From positions 20,926 through 84,925 of the forward strand of contig DATGFN010000017.1 of assembly GCA_035308965.1 (NCBI GenBank): DNA of 64,000 bases, given 5' to 3'. Position 1 is the first letter of the stretch, and each line of letters begins with the position of its first letter. The position numbers and the translations under genes are program-made. Of this stretch, positions 35,839 through 43,343 are shown in pieces. The DNA comes from DASYXZ01 sp035308965 (GTDB lineage Bacteria; Acidobacteriota; Terriglobia; UBA7540). The notes under the pieces were generated by a model, which was given only the letters and a program-made list of their open reading frames with translations, had not been told where the DNA came from and searched no databases.

Positions 35839-36678
35839 CTATTTCTGGGAGTATCGGACTCCGTAGATTTTTCGATTGGATCCTTCCACTACCTGGCGGC
35901 GTGTGATCTTGGCGCCAACTTCAGGGTTCTGATCAGTGCGACTGTACGGGCAGGCCACCATGATGCCCTCGCCGACGTGGAAGTCTTTTTCGCTGGAGAA
36001 GCAAAAACCGCCTTTGGACACATTCTCGCTCTTGGTGATCTCAAATTCGCCCGAGAAGCCGCGGACCAGAACAGGGAGTTGGAGAGAGACTCGCCGATGA
36101 CGGCGGAGGTCCACCCCTCCCTTGGCCGGGCCGCCGGAGACTACAGCATCAGCAGATGCTGTTGCTCCTGAAGGAGCGCTCATGGCCACTTGTTTCTCAG
36201 CGTACCCCCAAGGTGTGTTTTCTTTACAGCTCTCGCAGGCTCTTGTCATGATTCCGGAAGCGCCCAGGACCTCGAACTCCACCAGGGATACGCGCAACAA
36301 GGCTACGGTGTGGCATTGTCTGCACTCCAGCAACGCCGCTGAATCGGGTTCCTGGCCGGAGGGTAGAGGAGGAAACTTGATGCCCCAGATATTTTCCTGG
36401 CCATCGAGGCATTCCACGCCCCATTCACCACCTTTTTCCGAGTGCGGGGAGAGTGGGCCCACGACGCGGAATTTCGCTTCCCGGCGGCTGACTAAATTGG
36501 TGATGTCAACTGTCTGCCCGCTGGCGAGCAACCGGGGCGAAACAATTCGCGCCCCGTGCCGGTTCAGCGTAATGGTACGCATGTTCTCTCTAAATTTGAC
36601 GCCCTTTGCATCGACTCCGGTCACCACCAGAGGGACCGTCAACATAAGCCGATCGGACCGGCGCTTGTCTGACCCCAT
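35839..36678 (-). CDS. Tandem PilZ-like protein with central zinc ribbon
   Basis: A 279-residue protein. The N-terminal region begins KRRSDRLMLTVPL and has LNRHGARIVS, a PilZ-like domain. The middle (about 115-165) has two CxxC pairs, ECRQCHT and ACESCKE, spaced like a zinc ribbon. The C-terminal domain begins RRHRRVSLQLPV and has NVSKGGFCFSS, the RxxxR and (D/N)xSxxG signature of PilZ domains that bind cyclic di-GMP. A divergent partner of the same build lies 347 bases away. Role and partner are unknown; a c-di-GMP effector is the inference. Confidence 0.72.
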   Translation of the reverse strand: MGSDKRRSDRLMLTVPLVVTGVDAKGVKFRENMRTITLNRHGARIVSPRLLASGQTVDITNLVSRREAKFRVVGPLSPHSEKGGEWGVECLDGQENIWGIKFPPLPSGQEPDSAALLECRQCHTVALLRVSLVEFEVLGASGIMTRACESCKENTPWGYAEKQVAMSAPSGATASADAVVSGGPAKGGVDLRRHRRVSLQLPVLVRGFSGEFEITKSENVSKGGFCFSSEKDFHVGEGIMVACPYSRTDQNPEVGAKITRRQVVEGSNRKIYGVRYSQK

Positions 36679-37025
36679 GACTATTTGTCCCGCATCAAAT
36701 CGAGTTAGATTAGATTTGCGAGTTTATACCAAAGCGCAATATTCTGGCAACGAATTTCTGGCCAAATCATCGATTCATTTACGAATGAGCAGCCCAAATT
36801 CACAATGTGCCCGGCGCCCCAATCTGTAGGCAGCGGGCTGCCAGTTCATCGGCAGGAGAGGATGGCCCGTGCGTTCTCGAAGCCCCTTGACGCGTCGACC
36901 TTGAAATTGACCTTCAAATCAAGATAAGGTACGAGGTGCGAGGGTTCGTTTCTGAAGGCCCTTGAGGTGTTGACGAGCGTGTTTCAGACCACGCGTTAAG
37001 TATGAATCCCTGAGGAAACTTGTTT
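36679..37025. other. 347-base divergent promoter region between the two PilZ genes
   Basis: No coding frame is supported. On the plus side a TTGAA-ATTGACC-TTCAA dyad lies near 36902-36918. TTGACG and TTGACC look like -35 boxes, but no consensus -10 box follows at the right distance. The shared space allows coordinated control of both PilZ genes. Confidence 0.4.
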
Positions 37026-37841
37026 ATGACGCAAGAAAGTATTCGTGCCAGCGATCGAATATCCCTGCGGATGGGCATTACCGTGTCGGGGACGGACGCC
37101 TTGGGGAAATCCTTCGTGGTGGACGGCAAAACAATTCTTGTGAGCCGTCGGGGAGCGAAGATACTGCTGCAACGCAAGCTTGCGCCTCACCAGGAAATCG
37201 TCATCCTTTGTCATGACACAGGTAAGGAAGCAGCGGCTCGAATCATCGGCAATATCGGGCAGGAGGAGGGTGGTGTTTATTATGGAATAGCTTTCATCGA
37301 CCCTGAAGCCAAGGTGTGGGGCATCGAGTTCCCGCCCATTTCCGAAGGCGCGGAGGCGGTGGGCCGGGTGGTTTTGGAGTGCGGCGCTTGTCACACGCGC
37401 GAATTGGTTTACCTTGATGAGTCCGAGCTTGAAGTGCTGGAAAACAACAAGAGTCTTGCCCTCCATTGCAAGCGCTGCTCCGATCTTTCGGTTTTTAAGC
37501 TGGCCACGGTTGAGCCGGGCGCGCCCATCCCCCCACCCTCTGTCGAGATCCCGGCAAAGCCCAAGGAATTGCGGCGCGAACGCCGGCGTGAATTGCGTGT
37601 TGTCACTTGCGTTCGCAGCGTAGATTTCGGCGATGACGTCGTCCGAAGCAGGAACGCATCTCGGGGCGGTCTTTGCTTTGAAAGCCTTCGGCATTACTCC
37701 AAAGGAATAAAGGTCGAAGTCGCAATTCCTTATACTGCCGGAGGCGGCAACATTTTTCTTGTGGGCCACATCGTCCGCATCCAACACGTTCCGGAGGGAG
37801 GCGTGACCCTCTACGGTGTCCAATACGCCGCCAAACGCTAA
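37026..37841 (+). CDS. Tandem PilZ-like protein with central zinc ribbon
   Basis: This 271-residue protein repeats the build of its divergent neighbour. An N-terminal PilZ-like domain has SDRISLRMGITV and SRRGAKILL; a zinc-ribbon-like middle holds ECGACHT and HCKRCSD; the C-terminal domain starts RRERRRELRV and carries NASRGGLCFES. Sequence identity to the neighbour looks moderate, so an old duplication is likely. The ATG at 37026 has GAGG ten bases upstream; a TTG at 37020 is an alternative start. Confidence 0.72.
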   Translation: MTQESIRASDRISLRMGITVSGTDALGKSFVVDGKTILVSRRGAKILLQRKLAPHQEIVILCHDTGKEAAARIIGNIGQEEGGVYYGIAFIDPEAKVWGIEFPPISEGAEAVGRVVLECGACHTRELVYLDESELEVLENNKSLALHCKRCSDLSVFKLATVEPGAPIPPPSVEIPAKPKELRRERRRELRVVTCVRSVDFGDDVVRSRNASRGGLCFESLRHYSKGIKVEVAIPYTAGGGNIFLVGHIVRIQHVPEGGVTLYGVQYAAKR

Positions 37842-38005
37842 AGTGACCCTCGGGCCAGCCCCAGGGCGTTTGGTCTCTTAATCCTTGTCGCCAATTTTGT
37901 GATTAGTTGTGAGAATTTCCCACTGCCAGGAAAAAGTTCACGTCGCGGAACTTTGCCAACCTTGGCTTATTCGGCTGGAAGACAAGATTGACGAGAAATC
38001 TAAGT

Positions 38006-38052
38006 ATTGGAGGCGCGGGTGGGAATCGAACCCACGCGTAAAGGTTTTGCAG
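38006..38052. repeat. Attachment-site repeat, element left end
   Basis: A 47-base copy of the 3' half of the tRNA-Cys gene, identical to 53322-53368. It starts just beyond the CCA end and stops in the anticodon loop, so it is not a functional tRNA. The integrase stop codon lies 44 bases inside. Confidence 0.9.
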
Positions 38053-38095
38053 CCGCAACCTCGAATCGCCATAACTCGTTGGGTCTCCATGAGTT

Positions 38096-39208
38096 TTAGT
38101 TAACCCACGCGTTTTGCGTGGTAGTCGTTTCGTGGGACTGGGGGCGGTTTTCAGTTACATAGCGCTCCAGTCTAGTTATCGCTTGACGCGTGTGCTCCGG
38201 CGTTGGATGGGCATACCGGAGAACCATGTTAAGTTTTGAGTGTCCCAGTAATTTGGCCAAAGTTGGCAGGTCCATGTTCGACTGTACGGCCCTGGTGGCA
38301 AACGTGTGCCGCAGATCGTAGAGCCTGAACCATTCCAAGCCAGCCCGTTTTACAGTTCGGTGGTGAGTATTCGCGATATTTCCCATTGGGCGCTTGGGGT
38401 TTCTCTTGCTCGGGAAAACGTAAACCTCTGTGCCCAATTTTTCGAACCTTGCCGCCAACAGTTTCTTTGCTTCGCAGCTCAACGGGATGTCACGCTTGGC
38501 CGCCTTCGTTTTTCCGAATGGAATATGCAAGTAGCCTTCGAGAATGTGAACATCTTCCCGCCGGAGCCGGTAGGCTTCACCGGGTCGGACGCCCGTGTTC
38601 AAAATGAGCTTGGCTACTTCTTGCAAACGCGGGTCTGCCACAGCGAGGTAGGCTTCCACTTCCTCGTGCGACAAAACTCGATTTTGTTCGTTGTCCTCGG
38701 GCAGAAATTTAACCCCTTTGACGGGATTCTCGTTTGTGACCTTACGTTTAATCGCCAAGTTGAAGATCGCGCGCATGGCAGCAAGTTCTCGATTAACCGT
38801 GGCTGGCTTGAAATGCTGTCCAGTTTTCGAGCTTACCGATGAAGCCCGGCGCGCTTTGTACTCTTCAACCATTCCTGCGTTGATCTCCTTCATTACCACG
38901 TTCGAAAAAAATCGGATCAACGGTTTTGAGCTGGTTAGGTGCCGCCGGTGGGACCGAGGGTGATCCTGGTGGGTGTCTTTGAACCATGGCAAAAAGATCG
39001 ACTCAACAAACTCCCGGAACCCTTCGGCATCTGGTTTGGTTTCCTCCTGTTTTAGTTTTCTTACGCCTCGCATCAAGTCAGCCTTACAAGCTGCCTCCAT
39101 TAGCTGGGCCTGACGCCTGTCCTTCTGGTGAGTGGACTCCTTATATCGCTGGCCCTTGTGCCAGAAGTCGTAACACTGGTTTCCCGAACGTTCTTTATAC
39201 ACGGACAT
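38096..39208 (-). CDS. int: Tyrosine recombinase (integrase)
   Basis: A 370-residue phage-type integrase. It has an N-terminal arm-binding-like region (YDFWHKGQRYKEST), a SAM-like core-binding domain and a catalytic domain. The catalytic set is visible: arginine in NTGVRPGEAYRL, lysine in FGKTKAAKRDIPL, then LYDLRHTFATRA (HxxR), LLGHSKLNMVLRY and the nucleophile tyrosine in RYAHPT. The start at 39208 has AAAGGAG upstream and overlaps the excisionase-like gene by 14 bases. It sits beside the left attachment repeat and would carry out tRNA-Cys integration. Confidence 0.93.
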   Translation of the reverse strand: MSVYKERSGNQCYDFWHKGQRYKESTHQKDRRQAQLMEAACKADLMRGVRKLKQEETKPDAEGFREFVESIFLPWFKDTHQDHPRSHRRHLTSSKPLIRFFSNVVMKEINAGMVEEYKARRASSVSSKTGQHFKPATVNRELAAMRAIFNLAIKRKVTNENPVKGVKFLPEDNEQNRVLSHEEVEAYLAVADPRLQEVAKLILNTGVRPGEAYRLRREDVHILEGYLHIPFGKTKAAKRDIPLSCEAKKLLAARFEKLGTEVYVFPSKRNPKRPMGNIANTHHRTVKRAGLEWFRLYDLRHTFATRAVQSNMDLPTLAKLLGHSKLNMVLRYAHPTPEHTRQAITRLERYVTENRPQSHETTTTQNAWVN

Positions 39209-39413
39209 GTTCACTCCTTTCAGTGGACTGTCCGCGCACTTCAATCCTGCAACGCTGCAAGTAAGCGACAACATCGGCGTGATCGTACCGCACTAGCCGT
39301 CCAATTCGCAAGTAACGCATTCCTTGCTTGCGATATCGCCACTGTGCGAGTGTCGCAGTTGGGATTCCGGTCAGTTCCGAAACTTCACCTGGGTTTAGTA
39401 ACCTCTCTTTCAT
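39195..39413 (-). CDS. xis: Excisionase-like helix-turn-helix protein
   Basis: A 72-residue protein with an MerR/HTH_17-type domain: LLNPGEVSELTGIPTATLAQ, then WRYRKQGMRYLRIGRLVRY. Small proteins of this kind direct excision by their integrase or act as regulators. The ATG overlaps the stop of the replication-initiator gene by ATGA, and the 3' end overlaps the integrase start, so rep, xis and int form one coupled unit. Confidence 0.8.
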   Translation of the reverse strand: MKERLLNPGEVSELTGIPTATLAQWRYRKQGMRYLRIGRLVRYDHADVVAYLQRCRIEVRGQSTERSEHVRV

Positions 39414-40396
39414 GTGAGACACCTGCCGTGTGTCAGACCCATCCGGTATGCGCCTTCGCAGACGCGGAGTATCCCGGATTCGTCGTAATAGACTCCCTGA
39501 GAAGGGAGAGAGTACGAAAGCACCTGCACATGGGAGCAGCCGCAATCTGGGCAAACCACATTCCCCTGGCCGGTCTCTTCCTGATCTTCGTCGCCAAAAC
39601 CGAAGCCGTACAAGCTGCCGTAGGTACGGATAAAACGCCGCCCCCGAGTTCCCCGCAAAAACCATTCGACGGCCTGAGGTACGTCCACAAAGTCCGCTAA
39701 CTTGGTAACGTACTTGAGAAGCTCATAAAATGTTTTGTCGTCCACACGCTCGATCCAGGTGAAACGACCGTGACCGTGAGTAGCACGGAGCCATGCTGCG
39801 TCAAGCTTCGCCTTGGGAATAAATGAGCCATCGAAAATCACGTTGATGTGAGGATGCCAAGTTCTCTCTTGTCGGTTGAAGGTGATTTCGAGCACTGCAA
39901 CTGCGCCGCGTACTGTTGTCCAAACTTTCGAATGCCGCAATCTTTCGAACGCAGCGAACAAATCCGTGATGGCCGCTCCTAACATTTCGAGCGGACAATT
40001 CTCAACTGTGAGAACTGCGTAGCGGGGGTCACGGAGGGCTTTCAGCGCTGCTCCATATTTATGAACGGCTTTCATTGACCGTGCTCTCATATCGAATGGG
40101 CAGAGTCTGCTTTTGCATGAGTAATCAGGGCGTGCAAACTTATGTCCGTTCACACATTCACATTTATGAAACCAACGATGGCATTGCTCCGCTTGGGCAG
40201 CCAAGCGCTGAAAATACAAACCTGGAATGTTGCGCAATGACTTGACGAATTGTTGGCTCAATTCTTTGCATTCTTGCATGCGGGAATTTTTGGTGCGAGC
40301 TACGGCGCGCGCTTTCGGACTTGAAAGCTCGTAACGGCGCTTAGCCCTTGGTCTCAGTCGATCAATTGAGATGCCGAGTTGTTTCCTTGGTATCAA
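39410..40396 (-). CDS. rep: HUH-family rolling-circle replication initiator
   Basis: A 328-residue protein. It has an N-terminal cysteine cluster (HKCECVNG, SCKSRLCPFDMRARS) that probably binds zinc, the HUH motif in TWHPHINVIFDG (about residue 181) and the catalytic tyrosine-lysine motif in LLKYVTKLADF (about 229). A C-terminal CPDCGC may bind zinc. The TTG at 40396 is chosen because GGAGG lies eight bases upstream and because the frame above it runs through a GC hairpin. ATG at 40279 and TTG at 40600 are alternatives. Such proteins nick and rejoin a replication origin, so the element probably can circularise and replicate. Confidence 0.78.
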   Translation of the reverse strand: MIPRKQLGISIDRLRPRAKRRYELSSPKARAVARTKNSRMQECKELSQQFVKSLRNIPGLYFQRLAAQAEQCHRWFHKCECVNGHKFARPDYSCKSRLCPFDMRARSMKAVHKYGAALKALRDPRYAVLTVENCPLEMLGAAITDLFAAFERLRHSKVWTTVRGAVAVLEITFNRQERTWHPHINVIFDGSFIPKAKLDAAWLRATHGHGRFTWIERVDDKTFYELLKYVTKLADFVDVPQAVEWFLRGTRGRRFIRTYGSLYGFGFGDEDQEETGQGNVVCPDCGCSHVQVLSYSLPSQGVYYDESGILRVCEGAYRMGLTHGRCLT

Positions 40397-40420
40397 GTGA
40401 AGTTCCTCCCCCTCCCCCCG

Positions 40421-40444
40421 CCCTCCCCGCTGCTGCGGGGAGGG
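40421..40444. repeat. Perfect 10-bp GC hairpin upstream of rep
   Basis: CCCTCCCCGC (40421-40430) and GCGGGGAGGG (40435-40444) flank a TGCT loop. It lies just upstream of the rep ribosome site. It could regulate translation of rep or form part of a replication origin. Confidence 0.55.
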
Positions 40445-40574
40445 GGCGCGTTTTGATCCCGTCCGGCGGTACAGCGCGCCGGATTTATCCTGGGTGGCCC
40501 AGAGCTTTCGCCGTTCGGTCGCGGGGCGCTCGCCAGCGTTGCCCGCACTGTTGCGCCGTGCCTCCGGGCCAAGC

Positions 40575-40913
40575 TCAAGACCGATTAACCTCAATCGCAA
40601 AGTTTGCGCGCGGGCTTCCCTTTGTCGTGGGTTTCAGTCCGGTGCATTCGAGGTGAATCAAATCGCCTGTACGCAAGCTTTCTAATCCGGCCGCTTGTAG
40701 TGCCATTCGAAATCCGGTGAGGTTTCCTACGGAAACTTCTTTGAACTCCTCACCGCCAATTGTCACCGGCTCGACCGGCTCCAAGACATAACAAGATCCG
40801 TTTTCAGTTTCGAATGTTCGGATGACTTTTCCTGCCACCTTTCGGCCCGGCTTCCAGAATTCTCCTCCTAAGAACGGAGAATCCGCGTCCTCTGTGCGTC
40901 CTCTGAATTGCAT
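40575..40913 (-). CDS. Hypothetical protein, 112 aa, possible OB-fold
   Basis: The ATG at 40913 has a strong TAGGAGG ribosome site, which rules out the longer frame to 40958. The sequence reads as alternating strands (VAGKVIRTFETENGSCYVLE, then EVSVGNLTGFRMAL) and ends with a GDLIHLECTGL strand. A small beta-barrel such as an OB fold fits this pattern and the position just upstream of a replication initiator, but I recognise no family. A single-stranded DNA-binding partner of Rep is a guess. Confidence 0.55.
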   Translation of the reverse strand: MQFRGRTEDADSPFLGGEFWKPGRKVAGKVIRTFETENGSCYVLEPVEPVTIGGEEFKEVSVGNLTGFRMALQAAGLESLRTGDLIHLECTGLKPTTKGSPRANFAIEVNRS

Positions 40914-40958
40914 GTTCGCCCTCCTAAATCGCCTTTTCTTACCGGGGTTCGCTCCCAT

Positions 40959-41163
40959 TGCTCATAGATGTTTCTCATTGGGCGAAATTTCGGTTTGGAA
41001 TTAGTTGTATTGTGATTTCGGGTTGGGGCAAAGGGTTTTTATTTGAGGTAGCGTAAAGGGTTATGCTAGCAGGGAAGGTAAAGAAAAAAATTAAAACTGA
41101 AAAAAGGAAATTTCGGAAGGTACTTACTGAAGGTAGGAATACGATAATTGAGCGGCCTGCAAT
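40959..41163. promoter_or_regulatory. AT-rich gap ahead of the replication module
   Basis: This 205-base gap is distinctly AT-richer than its surroundings. It probably holds the promoter for the minus-strand replication genes and the end of the defence-like operon. No precise promoter is called. Confidence 0.3.
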
Positions 41164-41796
41164 TTATCCTGGCTGCGTTAATCCCTGGCAAAGAATAGTC
41201 AATGGAATGATGCTCAGAGGTTTTGCCTTAAAGTCCTTTGGATTCTCCGCAATCCGCGTTTGCAGTTTTCTCGCTTCCACCGCATTTCGGACCAACACGC
41301 CGTACGGGGTCTGGGGTAAGGGAAAATCACCCTTGCATCGCCACTCACGCTCGTGAAGCCAGCTTATCCAACCAGCGTCGGTTACTTCAAATCTGACGAC
41401 GCGCCAAAGTTCGCCAGTGGGAATTCCAAGGTTCGTCGTCTCCGAGTTGGACAAATAAAGTACGGGTCGGCAGCCCATCTTATATGCGTATTTCTTGGTG
41501 ACAAAAACACCGTACGGCTCATATCGCGGATTTTCTGGATCAGTGTTGTCCTTATTGAGTACATATTTAAGAGAAACGAAAGGCACATCCATGAAACATG
41601 TCGCTGGGTTAGGGCCTTTAATGAATCCCTTTTCCGTGGTGCTCCCCCAGATGCGCCCATGTGCTAGGATACTAACTAGGTTCTCAATTGAGCTATATCC
41701 GTCTGAGTATTTCGTGTTTTTAGTCAAATGTATGAGATATGGAGTTAAGTCCGGGCGATCATAGAATGGGAGCTCTTCGAACTCGGGAAGCGCCAT
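41164..41796 (-). CDS. AbiGi/DUF2971-like protein of the probable defence operon
   Basis: A 210-residue protein starting with a good AGGAGG site. It reads as a single domain: YLIHLTKNTKYSDGYSSIEN, LVSILAHGRIWGS, GPNPATCFMDVPFVSL, YGVFVTKKYAYKMGCRPVLY and SWLHEREWRCKGDF. The CFxDVPxxSL and HEREWR blocks recall the AbiGi abortive-infection antitoxin family and DUF2971 proteins, with distant resemblance to ADP-ribosyltransferase-like folds. This is memory-based and needs a profile search. It ends a four-gene minus-strand operon. Confidence 0.55.
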   Translation of the reverse strand: MALPEFEELPFYDRPDLTPYLIHLTKNTKYSDGYSSIENLVSILAHGRIWGSTTEKGFIKGPNPATCFMDVPFVSLKYVLNKDNTDPENPRYEPYGVFVTKKYAYKMGCRPVLYLSNSETTNLGIPTGELWRVVRFEVTDAGWISWLHEREWRCKGDFPLPQTPYGVLVRNAVEARKLQTRIAENPKDFKAKPLSIIPLTILCQGLTQPG

Positions 41797-41811
41797 AATT
41801 CGAGTCCTCCT

Positions 41812-42690
41812 TTATGAACTTGGATGTTCGTCATCCGGTGGTGGTATGAGCGTGAGTCTTGTCCGGTACGCCTTGCCTTGTTTGTCGTAAATAATTGGGC
41901 GCTCGGAAAGTGTAAAAAGTTCTTTAAGTCTCTTATTCAGCGTCTGAACAGCCTTTTCGAGTTTCGGCCAGTCCGCTGCTTCCTTGGTGGAAGCAATCAC
42001 GCCATTGTTCGTGGCAAACTCACGCAAAATTTCCCAATTTCGGTCCGGCTTCGAGTTGCTCTTTGCTCTGCGATCTTCGAACCCCATTTCGACGTAGTTT
42101 CTTACCTCGGTCTTGTCACTCACAGTTACCTGCACCTGAAAGTCACTTGTGAATCGGATGAGCACATTCGGCCATTTGTTCCCGTCAGGCGTGGGAAAAG
42201 GCCGAATGAGCTTTGCCACCTCGCCGGTCGGAATAAGGCCCAGCATCTTGTTCCGTACTTGGTGCAGGACCGCTATCATGAGCTCAATCTTCGGCGGCGT
42301 GAGTTCGTCGTACCCTTCCTGAAGACGGCGAAACTTCCGCGGTCCATATCCTCGCTTGGGCAGAACTTCGCGTTTCTTCTCAAGCTGCCAAGTATCGTAC
42401 ACACCCTTTTCATAGAACGCGCGCAAGCCTTCAGAGGCGCTGAAATTAATCAGAGCGATCTCTTTCAACGCCTCTCGCGCGAAGTCGGAGTCGATGTCAA
42501 CCAAGCATTGCTGGACAGTTTTCTGAAGGATGAGAAGGTAGCCGAAATTAACTGTCTGGCCTTCAGCGAAACTTTTCAGATGCGTGTCAGCATCGGCCAT
42601 TAGTCCTTCCAAGTGGGCAAGTAGCGCCCCCTTGGATTGGGTATTGACTGGCGTGGCCCGAAATAAATAAGACAAATTCCGTGGTCTCAT
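41812..42690 (-). CDS. Hypothetical protein of the probable defence operon, 292 aa
   Basis: A soluble protein, mainly helical in the first 150 residues (LLAHLEGLMADADTHLKSFA, EALKEIALINFSASEGL). A beta-rich part follows (VLIRFTSDFQVQVTVSDKTEV), and the C-terminus looks like a winged helix (NWEILREFATNNGVIASTKE, then KLEKAVQTLNKRLKELF). I recognise no named family. It begins 110 bases after the preceding gene and ends 15 bases before the AbiGi-like gene, so cotranscription is likely. Confidence 0.6.
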   Translation of the reverse strand: MRPRNLSYLFRATPVNTQSKGALLAHLEGLMADADTHLKSFAEGQTVNFGYLLILQKTVQQCLVDIDSDFAREALKEIALINFSASEGLRAFYEKGVYDTWQLEKKREVLPKRGYGPRKFRRLQEGYDELTPPKIELMIAVLHQVRNKMLGLIPTGEVAKLIRPFPTPDGNKWPNVLIRFTSDFQVQVTVSDKTEVRNYVEMGFEDRRAKSNSKPDRNWEILREFATNNGVIASTKEAADWPKLEKAVQTLNKRLKELFTLSERPIIYDKQGKAYRTRLTLIPPPDDEHPSS

Positions 42691-42800
42691 TCCTGGCTCG
42701 CTCCAGCGACTCGCCTACCGCGCAGGTCGCGCCGATTCCCCCGTAAAGCGGATGGCGTATCGTCAATCGCCTTCACTACATTACAGTCAAGTCTCTGGAT

Positions 42801-43334
42801 CTAACTAGCATCCGTCCAATTTGTTTCAACGATCAAACTCTCGTCTATATCCACAGAAGGTCCGCGTTCCTCAAATTTCCGTTTCAACGCGCGGGTGTGC
42901 ATGTCGCCGCAGAGAATGAGAATGCTCGCAGCGTTTTCAGCGTACTCTATGGCCCTGGAAACCATAAACTCTTCGCGAATGTCATCCTCTCGCACGCGGT
43001 GGTCAATCCTAACCTCCACCTCGCCCCTCTTTTCCGTATGAAAAGGACGATTGCACAGGGCTTCATATATCTCTGCTGATTTCCTCTCATCCTCGGTCAT
43101 GTCTATGTTTTGCCACGGGATTGGCGGGTTGTGAGTGCCTGCCATTTGTTGAGCAATCGTAGAGCGTTTCAATTTTGAGTGCGCTTCTTCGCCGATGAAC
43201 GCAACATTTCGCTCTTCGATTTCCTTCGTGAGTAGAGCTGTGAGGTTGTCTCTACGCTCGTTCAAAGCTGGCGGCGCGAGTACGCCCTGAACAAGTTGAA
43301 CTTGATGATCGATGCTGATGATAAGAACGTTCAT
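42801..43334 (-). CDS. Hypothetical protein of the probable defence operon, 177 aa
   Basis: A small globular protein beginning MNVLIISIDHQVQLVQG and containing VAFIGEEAH, IPWQNIDMTEDERK, DDIREEFMVSRAIEYAE and ILILCGDMHTRALKRKFEER. The alternation of strands and helices suggests an alpha/beta fold, and the GDMHT motif may contribute a functional histidine. I have seen similar stand-alone proteins of unknown function but can name no family. It starts nine bases after the stop of the restriction-modification gene. Confidence 0.6.
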   Translation of the reverse strand: MNVLIISIDHQVQLVQGVLAPPALNERRDNLTALLTKEIEERNVAFIGEEAHSKLKRSTIAQQMAGTHNPPIPWQNIDMTEDERKSAEIYEALCNRPFHTEKRGEVEVRIDHRVREDDIREEFMVSRAIEYAENAASILILCGDMHTRALKRKFEERGPSVDIDESLIVETNWTDAS

Positions 43335-43343
43335 AGCGCAAAA

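Noticed and set aside
38006..38080. Second tRNA-Cys gene
   Set aside because: Only the 3' half is present; the sequence departs from the tRNA at 38053, so this is an attachment-site remnant.
41063..41356. Plus-strand 97-codon frame
   Set aside because: Two thirds of it is antisense to the AbiGi-like gene, and the start has no clear ribosome site.
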